Shown: one piece after another, positions 1-4,513 of the stretch
How the letters are laid out: every line of letters begins with the position of its first letter
How positions within the stretch are numbered: position 1 is the first letter of the stretch
DNA from: Mediterranea massiliensis
GTDB lineage: Bacteria > Bacteroidota > Bacteroidia > Bacteroidales > Bacteroidaceae
Direction of reading: 5' to 3'
NCBI GenBank assembly: GCA_958402075.1
Contig: CATXSD010000167.1
Span: 1-5,208 of the forward strand
Length of the DNA: 5,208 nt
The notes under the pieces: model-generated
Databases searched by the model: none
What the model was told of the DNA's origin: nothing
What the model saw: only the letters and a program-made list of their open reading frames with translations
Position numbers and translations under genes: made by a program

Positions 1-47
1 TCGACCGCCGTCAGGTCCGAAGGGGCTGCTATCGGAACTGCTTTCAT
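1..47 (-). CDS. Third gene of the minus-strand operon, N-terminal fragment only
   Basis: Only the first 15 complete codons are in the window, reading MKAVPIAAPSDLTAV. The ATG at 47 is preferred because a GGAG sequence lies six bases upstream of it. An in-frame ATG at 59 would add four residues (MEQK) but has no such site. The gene starts 20 bases after the amidohydrolase stop codon on the same strand, so it is probably co-transcribed. An opening of the type MKAV..-x-P-x-x-L-x-x-V-E is common in zinc-dependent medium-chain alcohol dehydrogenases, and such an enzyme would fit a sugar-oxidising operon. That is a weak inference from 15 residues; the gene body lies outside the window. Confidence 0.55.
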   Translation of the reverse strand, partial: MKAVPIAAPSDLTAV

Positions 48-67
48 CTTTTGCTCCATTCTGTTTT

Positions 68-994
68 TTAGGCTGACATATTCTTGATATAGGGTAACTC
101 GGGCAACGTGCCGAAGCCATAGAAGCGGCGGGCATTCTCCCCCAGGAAAAGGGCCTTCTCTTCTTCCGTCAGTTCGGACGACTTGAGCACGAAGTCATAA
201 GACATGCGGTAGGTGATGGCCGTGATGGTGCGCGGATAGTCCGAACCCCACATCAGCTTGTCCATACCTACCCGGTCGGCCGCTTCGCGGATGGCCCACA
301 CCGCCCCGCGGAACGGATAGAACTCGTCGTTGAAGAGCCACGTGATGCCGCCCGACTCGATGCGTACGTTCGGATGGCGGGCCAGCTTCACCTGCTCGGT
401 CCAGCCGGGACGGGTCACCATGCCGAAATGGCCGATGGCCACCTTCAGCCGCGGACATTCCTGAATGACTTCCTCCATCTCGGCCACCTGCGTATCGCCG
501 TCGGCCAGGTCGATGGAAAGCAACACGCCATTCTGCTCCATCAGCTTGAACATCTGCATCATCTCTTCACTGTTCAGCATCACGCGCCCTTCCTTCAGCA
601 ACAGGCGCTGGGCAGGAATCTTGATGCCGCGGAAGCCACGGGCCATCAGTTGGCGTGCCTGCTCCAAGTAGCCGGGCTTGCGGAACTCGCACATGCCGCA
701 CACGAAGAAGCGGTCGGGATAGCGCGAAGCCACATCGGCCAGATAATCGTTCTGAAAGCCGTCGATGAACTCCTGCGTGACGACAGCCGCTGCCACCTGT
801 GCATAGTCCATGTTCGACAGGAATACCTCGGCACTGTTCACGCCGTCCACCATAAACGGCGGGAGCATCTGCCGCACTTCGCCCATGAAGAGCGAACGGC
901 CGTTTTCCAACGTACGAATGGGCAGGCCGTCGACCACCGTGTCCTGCTTCAGCCACAGGTGGGAATGGGCATCAATAAGGGTATAGTTCATCAT
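68..994 (-). CDS. Amidohydrolase-2 family protein, probable sugar lactonase (L-fuconolactonase-like)
   Basis: A 308-residue TIM-barrel hydrolase of the amidohydrolase-2 superfamily, COG3618-like. Visible motifs are the metal-binding HxH in IDAHSHLW (H10, H12), a GIKIP strand (K125), an aspartate in SIDLADGD (D162), GHFG (H189) and WGSDYP (D252). The DAHxHLW opening, and Asp rather than His on the fifth strand, resemble the lactonase branch that includes L-fuconolactonases and L-rhamnonolactonases. The expected reaction is hydrolysis of an aldonolactone to the aldonate in the cytoplasm; no signal peptide is seen. The gene begins 15 bases after the stop of the upstream aldo/keto reductase, a putative sugar dehydrogenase that would produce such a lactone. 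The start could be either of two adjacent ATGs (994 or 991); the Shine-Dalgarno spacing slightly favours 991. Family assignment is firm, lactonase activity likely, the substrate inferred. A decarboxylase or another hydrolase of the superfamily is the main alternative. Confidence 0.88.
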   Translation of the reverse strand: MMNYTLIDAHSHLWLKQDTVVDGLPIRTLENGRSLFMGEVRQMLPPFMVDGVNSAEVFLSNMDYAQVAAAVVTQEFIDGFQNDYLADVASRYPDRFFVCGMCEFRKPGYLEQARQLMARGFRGIKIPAQRLLLKEGRVMLNSEEMMQMFKLMEQNGVLLSIDLADGDTQVAEMEEVIQECPRLKVAIGHFGMVTRPGWTEQVKLARHPNVRIESGGITWLFNDEFYPFRGAVWAIREAADRVGMDKLMWGSDYPRTITAITYRMSYDFVLKSSELTEEEKALFLGENARRFYGFGTLPELPYIKNMSA

Positions 995-996
995 CG

Positions 997-1009
997 CTCC
1001 TCCTCTCCC
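997..1009 (-). promoter_or_regulatory. Strong Shine-Dalgarno for the amidohydrolase
   Basis: The 15-base gap after the aldo/keto reductase stop codon is almost pure purine and contains GGGAGAGGAGGAG. The GGAGG core at 1003-999 lies four bases from the ATG at 994 and seven from the ATG at 991. Such a good ribosome binding site is unusual for this group, and it supports independent initiation on the second cistron of a shared mRNA. Confidence 0.6.
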
Positions 1010-1942
1010 TTATGAATTAGCCCAGCTCACGCGGAACTGGTCACCGATGATTTCACGGACTTCACGCAGCAAGGTTTCGTCCATCGGTTCCTCGATAAAG
1101 GCCACGTTCTTGCGGACGTTCTGCGGATTGGCCGTACTGAACAAGGTCGTGGCAATGCGCGGATTGCTCACGGCATACTGCATGGCCAGCTTCTCGATGG
1201 GATAGTTGCGGGCCTTGCAATGCTCCATGGCCTTGCGGCAGGCCTCGACCAACGGACGGGGAGCCGGATGCCAGGCGGGAACACCGCGCTCGGTGAGCAG
1301 CCCCATAGACAAGGGAGAAGCACTGATGACCCCGATGCCTCGGGATTCAAAATAATCCAAGAAATCCACCAGCTTGTCGTCGCACAGGCAGTAGTGACAG
1401 AAGTTGAGCACAGACTCCACCGTACCGGCGGGCGAATGGTCGACGACCCACTTCAGGTTCTCCAGTTGCAGGTCGGTGATGCCCACATGGCCCACCACGC
1501 CTTTCCTGCGCAACTCGACCAAAGCGGGCAAGGTTTCGTCCACCACCTGATGGAGGTCGGCAAACTCGATGTCGTGCACATTGATGAGGTCGATGTAGTC
1601 GATGTTCAGCCGCTCCATACTCTCGTAAACGCTTTCAACGGCACGCTTGGCGGAGTAGTCCCACGTGTTGACCCCGTCCTTGCCGTAACGGCCCACCTTG
1701 GTGGAGAGGTAATACTTGTCGCGCGGAATGTCCTTCAGCGCCTTGCCCAGCACGGTTTCGGCCTTGTAATGGCCATAGTAGGGAGATACGTCGATGAAAT
1801 TCATGCCCAGCTCAATAGCGGTGAACACGGCTTCGATACCTTCTTTCTCCTTAATATCATGGAAAACGCCTCCCAGCGAGGAAGCTCCGAAACTGAGGGA
1901 AGAGACCTTCATCCCGGTCTTCCCGATTTCATGGTATTGCAT
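1010..1942 (-). CDS. Aldo/keto reductase, L-galactose/L-fucose dehydrogenase-like
   Basis: A full-length 310-residue NAD(P)-dependent aldo/keto reductase. The catalytic tetrad is complete: D51 and Y56 in FIDVSPYYG, K82 in STKVGRYG, and H123 in NVHD. The protein opens with the usual GKTGMKVSSLSFGASSLGGVF. Stretches such as NVHDIEFADL, the GVISASPLSMGLLTERG segment with the following WHPAP, and KLAMQYAVSN resemble what I recall of plant L-galactose dehydrogenases and bacterial L-fucose (D-threo-aldose) 1-dehydrogenases. The expected reaction is oxidation of the C1 hydroxyl of a free L-sugar to its lactone. L-fucose is 6-deoxy-L-galactose, so both are plausible substrates. It is the first gene of a minus-strand operon, followed by a lactonase-like gene. 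A promoter element lies about 30 bases upstream, and a candidate regulator is divergently encoded. A short AAGGA sits very close to the ATG. Family is certain; substrate preference is inferred from resemblance and context. Confidence 0.93.
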   Translation of the reverse strand: MQYHEIGKTGMKVSSLSFGASSLGGVFHDIKEKEGIEAVFTAIELGMNFIDVSPYYGHYKAETVLGKALKDIPRDKYYLSTKVGRYGKDGVNTWDYSAKRAVESVYESMERLNIDYIDLINVHDIEFADLHQVVDETLPALVELRRKGVVGHVGITDLQLENLKWVVDHSPAGTVESVLNFCHYCLCDDKLVDFLDYFESRGIGVISASPLSMGLLTERGVPAWHPAPRPLVEACRKAMEHCKARNYPIEKLAMQYAVSNPRIATTLFSTANPQNVRKNVAFIEEPMDETLLREVREIIGDQFRVSWANS

Positions 1943-1962
1943 AATCCTTCTGTTTTAAAATG

Positions 1963-1968
1963 TTTACG
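1963..1968 (+). promoter_or_regulatory. Isolated TTTACG half-site at the operon transcription start
   Basis: TTTACG here matches the half-site repeated in the 2023-2056 cluster. It lies 21-26 bases upstream of the aldo/keto reductase ATG and just downstream of that gene's -7 element, so it should overlap the transcription start. A repressor bound here, perhaps together with the upstream cluster, could block initiation. One six-base match can occur by chance. Confidence 0.3.
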
Positions 1969-1972
1969 CCAA

Positions 1973-1980
1973 CAAAGGTA
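1973..1980 (-). promoter_or_regulatory. Bacteroidetes -7 promoter element for the aldo/keto reductase operon
   Basis: On the minus strand the sequence reads TACCTTTG, an exact match to the Bacteroidetes housekeeping -7 consensus TAnnTTTG. It ends 30 bases upstream of the ATG at 1942, giving a predicted leader of about 25 bases. No good TTTG is present 19-20 bases further upstream, so the -33 part is weak, as is common in this group. A weak -33 would also suit a regulated promoter. Confidence 0.6.
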
Positions 1981-2022
1981 AAAGAAGAAGCGAAAGGTCT
2001 GTCCGAACGGAAAGCGGAAAAA

Positions 2023-2056
2023 GCACGTAAAGGTTTACGTAACAAATTTTACGTGC
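2023..2056. promoter_or_regulatory. Candidate LacI-family operator cluster (TTTACGT dyads)
   Basis: Three copies of TTTACGT are packed into 34 bases: inverted at 2025-2031, direct at 2034-2040 and direct at 2048-2054. The first two form a perfect dyad, ACGTAAA-GG-TTTACGT (2025-2040). The outermost arms, GCACGTAAA (2023-2031) and TTTACGTGC (2048-2056), are also perfect inverted repeats. LacI-family proteins bind short even-spaced palindromes, usually next to their own gene. This cluster lies between the divergent promoters of the LacI gene and the catabolic operon. Which dyad is bound is unknown. Confidence 0.6.
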
Positions 2057-2085
2057 CCATCCATGCATGTTTGCCTGAAAAATGT

Positions 2086-2093
2086 TTTCTTTG
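2086..2093 (+). promoter_or_regulatory. Probable -7 promoter element of the LacI-family gene
   Basis: TTTCTTTG followed by CAGC differs in one position from TAnnTTTG and resembles the TATCTTTGCAGC in front of the sigma factor gene further right. A start a few bases downstream would give a leader of about 20 bases before the ATG at 2120. It would also exclude the in-frame ATG at 2063 as the translation start. No clear -33 element is seen at the expected distance. Confidence 0.4.
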
Positions 2094-2119
2094 CAGCAGA
2101 ATCGCATGACGGACAAACC

Positions 2120-3139
2120 ATGGAACACTCCAAACATACCTCCCTGAAAGACCTGGCCCGGGTGCTGGGCGTATCCATCCCCACCGTGTCGAGAGCGCTG
2201 AAGGACAGCCCTGACATCAGCCGTGACCTGTGCGAACGGGCCAAGCGGCTGGCGCAGGAGATGAACTACCGCCCCAATCCCTTCGCCATGAGCCTGCGGA
2301 AGAACACGCCGCGCATCATCGGCGTCATCGTGCCCGACATCGTGACCCACTTCTTCGCCTCCATCCTGAGCGGCATCGAGGACACGGCCGTGTCCAACGG
2401 TTACTTCGTCATCATCACCACCTCGCACGAATCCTACGAACACGAGAAGCGCAACATCGAGAATCTGGTGAACATGCGCGTGGAGGGCATCATCGCCTGC
2501 CTCTCGCAGGAGACGACGGACTACAGCCACTGGGCCGCCCTGGCAGACATCAACATGCCCCTCATCCTCTTCGACCGCATCTGCCTGACCGACCGTTTCT
2601 CCTCCGTCGTGGCCGACGGCGAGCAGTCGGCCCGCGCCGCCACCCGGCACCTGCTGGACACGGGCAGCCGCCGCGTGGCCTTCATCGGCGGGGCCAACCA
2701 CCTGGACATCGTCAAGCGGCGCAAGCACGGCTACCTGGAAGCCCTGCGCGACAACCGCATCCCCATCGAAAAGGAGCTGGTGGTGTGCCGCAAGATAGAC
2801 TATGAAGAAGGCAAGGCGGCCACCGAATCGCTCCTCGCCCTGCCCCAGCCGCCCGACGCCATCCTGGCCATGAACGACACCCTGGCCTTCGCCGCCATGG
2901 AGGTCATCAAGAGCCACGGCCTGCGCATCCCGCAGGACGTGGCCCTCATCGGATATACCGACGAACAGCACGCCAACTACGTGGAACCCAAACTCTCGGC
3001 CGTGTGCCACCAGACCTACCAGATGGGGGTAACCGCCTGCCGCCTGCTGATAGACCGCCTGAAAGGCGACAAGACGGTGCGGCAGGTCGTGGTGCCCACC
3101 TCCCTGCAAATCAGGGAAAGCAGCGTTAAAGAAGGTTGA
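2120..3139 (+). CDS. LacI-family transcriptional regulator
   Basis: A 339-residue protein of standard LacI/GalR length. Residues 8-27 (SLKDLARVLGVSIPTVSRAL) are the DNA-binding helix-turn-helix. Residues 52-62 (RPNPFAMSLRKN) form the hinge helix, with L59 as the probable minor-groove leucine. The rest is a periplasmic-binding-protein-like sugar sensor: IIGVIVPDI near 66-74, PLILFDR at 147-153, RRVAFIGG at 184-191, AILAMND at 247-253, and the C-terminal ALIGYTDE and LQIRESS signatures. The ATG at 2120 gives the usual short lead into the helix-turn-helix. An in-frame ATG at 2063 would add 19 residues upstream of the predicted promoter element and is less likely. The gene is divergent from the aldo/keto reductase operon and next to a TTTACGT palindrome cluster, so it probably controls that operon and itself. 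The effector is probably a sugar or pathway intermediate, not determinable here. Confidence 0.94.
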   Translation: MEHSKHTSLKDLARVLGVSIPTVSRALKDSPDISRDLCERAKRLAQEMNYRPNPFAMSLRKNTPRIIGVIVPDIVTHFFASILSGIEDTAVSNGYFVIITTSHESYEHEKRNIENLVNMRVEGIIACLSQETTDYSHWAALADINMPLILFDRICLTDRFSSVVADGEQSARAATRHLLDTGSRRVAFIGGANHLDIVKRRKHGYLEALRDNRIPIEKELVVCRKIDYEEGKAATESLLALPQPPDAILAMNDTLAFAAMEVIKSHGLRIPQDVALIGYTDEQHANYVEPKLSAVCHQTYQMGVTACRLLIDRLKGDKTVRQVVVPTSLQIRESSVKEG

Positions 3140-3152
3140 AAAAGACGGGGAA

Positions 3153-3184
3153 ATTGTCCGTTTCGCCTCCAAAGTCTATCTTTG
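3153..3184 (+). promoter_or_regulatory. Bacteroidetes promoter of the ECF sigma factor gene
   Basis: The -7 element TATCTTTG (3177-3184) matches TAnnTTTG exactly. ATTG (3153-3156) lies 20 bases upstream, at the expected distance for the -33 element (consensus TTTG). The start codon at 3217 is 32 bases downstream. This is the best promoter in the window. It suggests that the sigma gene is transcribed by the housekeeping polymerase and is separate from the lacI transcript, although no clear terminator lies in the 77 bases between them. Confidence 0.7.
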
Positions 3185-3216
3185 CAGCCGCATTTACATG
3201 AAAAGAAGCAGCATCC

Positions 3217-3756
3217 ATGACCGAACAGGAAGTCCGAAAATACTTGCGACAGATGAAGGAAGAAAGCTCCGAAAGGGCTTTCAAGGGATTCTTTGACCTG
3301 ACCTACGACCGCCTGTTCCGCATCGCCTACTACTACCTGAAGCACGAGGAGTGGGCGCAGGAAGTGGTGCTCGACGTGTTCCTCGCCCTGTGGAAGCAGC
3401 GCGACACGCTGGCCTCCGTGCAGAACATTGAGGACTATTGCTTCGTCCTCACCCGCAACGCCTCGCTCAACTACCTGGAAAAGGAAGCGCGCCGAAGCGA
3501 TTCCCTCCCCGCCGAACTGGCCGAAAACGACGCTTCCGACCCTTCGCCCGAGGAGTGCCTCATCAGCGAAGAGCTCTTTGCCCGCTACGTCAAGGCACTG
3601 GACCGCCTGCCCGAACGCTGCCGCAAAGTCTTCATCCGCATCCGCGAAGAGAAGCAGAGCTATGCCCAGGTGGCCGAAGAGCTGGGCATCAGCGTCAAGA
3701 CCGTAGACGCCCAACTGCAGAAAGCCGTCTCCCGCCTGCGGGATATGCTGAAGTAA
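3217..3756 (+). CDS. ECF-type RNA polymerase sigma-70 factor (FecI-like, Bacteroidetes type)
   Basis: A 179-residue extracytoplasmic-function sigma factor with only regions 2 and 4, the normal ECF size. Region 2 covers about residues 22-92 and carries the core-binding VVLDVFLALWKQRD stretch (50-63) and the region 2.4-like NASLNYLEKEARR. Region 4 covers about 125-176, with the LDRLPERCRKVFIRIREEKQ segment and the helix-turn-helix YAQVAEELGISVKTVDAQLQKAVSRLR. An acidic linker (about 99-118) joins them. No Shine-Dalgarno is obvious. An ATG at 3198 is out of frame. Such sigma factors in Bacteroidetes are held inactive by a membrane FecR-type anti-sigma and usually switch on SusC/SusD-like uptake genes. 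A FecR gene does follow, but 757 bases further on instead of immediately. Targets are not visible in the window. Confidence 0.95.
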   Translation: MTEQEVRKYLRQMKEESSERAFKGFFDLTYDRLFRIAYYYLKHEEWAQEVVLDVFLALWKQRDTLASVQNIEDYCFVLTRNASLNYLEKEARRSDSLPAELAENDASDPSPEECLISEELFARYVKALDRLPERCRKVFIRIREEKQSYAQVAEELGISVKTVDAQLQKAVSRLRDMLK

Positions 3757-3794
3757 ATCCTGTCTTCCGAAGTCAATCACCGTTCGTGAAATCT

Positions 3795-3901
3795 GTTCCC
3801 TTATAGGGAAACGCTCGTTCCCTCCGTAGGAAACGCCCGTTTCCTACACGGGGAACAACCGTTTCCAACCGTGGGAAACAGTCGTTTCCTGTACAGGGAA
3901 C
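3795..3901. repeat. Tandem array of five imperfect palindromes, 22-23 base period
   Basis: Each unit reads GTTYCC, five to seven bases, GGRAAC, and adjacent units are separated by four bases. Left arms begin at 3795, 3817, 3839, 3861 and 3884 (steps of 22, 22, 22 and 23). The central bases differ between units (ttata, tccgta, tacacg, aaccgt, tgtaca), while the arms are kept. The linkers (gctc, gccc, aacc, agtc) are bounded by C on the left and G on the right. Neighbouring right and left arms can therefore also pair across a four-base loop. In RNA the GGGAAC/GUUUCC mismatch becomes a G-U pair. Unit 5 contains the perfect CCTGTACAGG. It may be a set of protein-binding sites about two helical turns apart, a chain of RNA hairpins, or a mobile palindromic repeat. 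The structure is certain; its function is unknown. Confidence 0.85.
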
Positions 3902-3942
3902 GGACCTCTACTGCTAGGACATGTCCTGCATCGTCCGTTTTT
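3899..3942 (+). terminator. Possible intrinsic terminator or attenuator after the array
   Basis: An outer stem AACGGAC (3899-3905) / GTCCGTT (3933-3939) encloses a perfect 12-base palindrome AGGACATGTCCT (3916-3927). The run TTTTT (3938-3942) follows directly. Stem plus T-run on the plus strand fits rho-independent termination of the sigma factor transcript. The outer stem is interrupted by unpaired bases and the T-run is short, so strength is doubtful. GTCCTGC (3923-3929) can alternatively pair with GCAGGAC (3947-3953), which would open the structure. Confidence 0.4.
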
Positions 3943-3997
3943 ATGGGCAGGACAACAATTGGAATTTTATGCAAAAAGCGCCGCCCGCAGAAAAAAA

Positions 3998-4017
3998 GTC
4001 GTTTTCCGCATAGGGAG
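3998..4017 (+). repeat. Possible degenerate sixth array unit
   Basis: The sequence AGTCGTTTTCCGCATAGGGA resembles unit 5 of the array, including the AGTC linker, but has an extra T in the left arm and lacks the final AAC on the right. It lies about 117 bases downstream of unit 5 and about 55 bases before the lipoprotein start. It may be a decayed copy or chance similarity. Confidence 0.3.
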
Positions 4018-4072
4018 TTTTCCACTTTCCGCTGTCTTTAAGGTAAAACAACTCTATAAAAAACGTACTGAC

Positions 4073-4501
4073 ATGAAAAAAGCTATCTTTATCACCACCG
4101 GCTTCGTGCTGGCCCTGCTGGTCCTAACAGGCCTGACGGCCTGCGACGGCCACAACGACAAGTTTCCCAAAGACTATCTGGGATTTGAAAGGTTTCTAGA
4201 AAATTACACCTTCGAACGCGGAGTGGAAAGTCAGGAAATAACATTGAAAGTGGTTGCGGCCGAAAAGACCGACACCGAACGCAAAGCTACAATCAGCATC
4301 CGAAATCTGCCGGGGCGACAACCTGCCTACACATTGCTGGACAAAGAAGTGACCATCGCTCCCAAGAATAAGTCCGCCCACGTACGCATACGGATTTATC
4401 CCGCCAAAATAAAGAAAGCGGACGAAATCAGACTGACCTGCACACCCAAGGACAAAAAGGTGAAAGCTACGACTGTCACACTGAAAATCGCAATCAAATA
4501 A
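4073..4501 (+). CDS. Small predicted lipoprotein of unknown function
   Basis: A 142-residue protein starting MKKAIFI. A hydrophobic signal (about residues 4-20) ends in the lipobox LTAC, so C24 should be lipidated by signal peptidase II, and the mature protein of about 119 residues should be anchored in an envelope membrane. The mature part is rich in Lys, Thr and alternating hydrophobic residues (for example ATISIRN, VTIAPKNKSAHVRIRIYP, TTVTLKIAIK), which suggests one all-beta, immunoglobulin-like domain. The pattern recalls small Bacteroidetes surface lipoproteins, but I do not recognise the family. An upstream in-frame TTG at 3959 is rejected because only the ATG at 4073 starts a proper signal peptide. 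Codons look more A-rich than in neighbouring genes. It ends 12 bases before the FecR gene, so the two are probably co-transcribed. A role in sensing or in tuning the sigma/anti-sigma pair is possible but unproven. Confidence 0.82.
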   Translation: MKKAIFITTGFVLALLVLTGLTACDGHNDKFPKDYLGFERFLENYTFERGVESQEITLKVVAAEKTDTERKATISIRNLPGRQPAYTLLDKEVTIAPKNKSAHVRIRIYPAKIKKADEIRLTCTPKDKKVKATTVTLKIAIK

Positions 4502-4513
4502 GAAAACGCTTAT

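Larger units (their letters stand above)
3757..4072 (+). other. 316-base non-coding gap between sigma factor and lipoprotein
   Basis: No convincing gene is seen here on either strand. The gap holds, in order, a short unremarkable stretch (3757-3794), the five-unit palindrome array (3795-3901), a nested dyad ending in a T-run (3899-3942), an A-rich stretch with a possible degenerate array unit (around 3998-4017), and an AT-rich leader. The A/T-rich sequence just ahead of the lipoprotein ATG is typical of Bacteroidetes translation starts. No good TAnnTTTG promoter is seen before the lipoprotein gene, so it is unclear whether that gene has its own promoter or is read through from the sigma gene. 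Confidence 0.7.

Noticed and set aside
374..1981. Two long plus-strand frames (374-1015 and 1220-1981) opposite the amidohydrolase and aldo/keto reductase
   Set aside because: Both are His/Gln/Leu-rich antisense shadows of genes with complete catalytic motifs, with no recognisable protein features of their own.
2063..2119. Upstream ATG at 2063 as the LacI start
   Set aside because: It would add 19 residues before the helix-turn-helix, unlike the family, and lies upstream of the probable -7 promoter element at 2086-2093.
1964..3172. 402-codon open frame on the minus strand opposite the LacI gene
   Set aside because: Its translation is rich in His, Gly, Val and Asp repeats with no domain pattern. 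It covers a well-supported LacI gene and its promoter region, and such frames arise readily opposite GC-rich coding sequence.
3140..3176. Terminator after the LacI gene
   Set aside because: Only a four-base ACGG/CCGT pairing was found and no T-run follows it in a useful position, so no terminator is called.
3795..3901. CRISPR array
   Set aside because: The unit is only about 18 bases, is itself palindromic and imperfect, and the spaces are four bases long. There are no unique 30-base spacers and no cas genes.
3959..4072. Upstream extension of the lipoprotein from the in-frame TTG at 3959
   Set aside because: The 38 extra residues are basic and polar and would bury the signal peptide, whereas the ATG at 4073 gives a textbook lipoprotein N-terminus.
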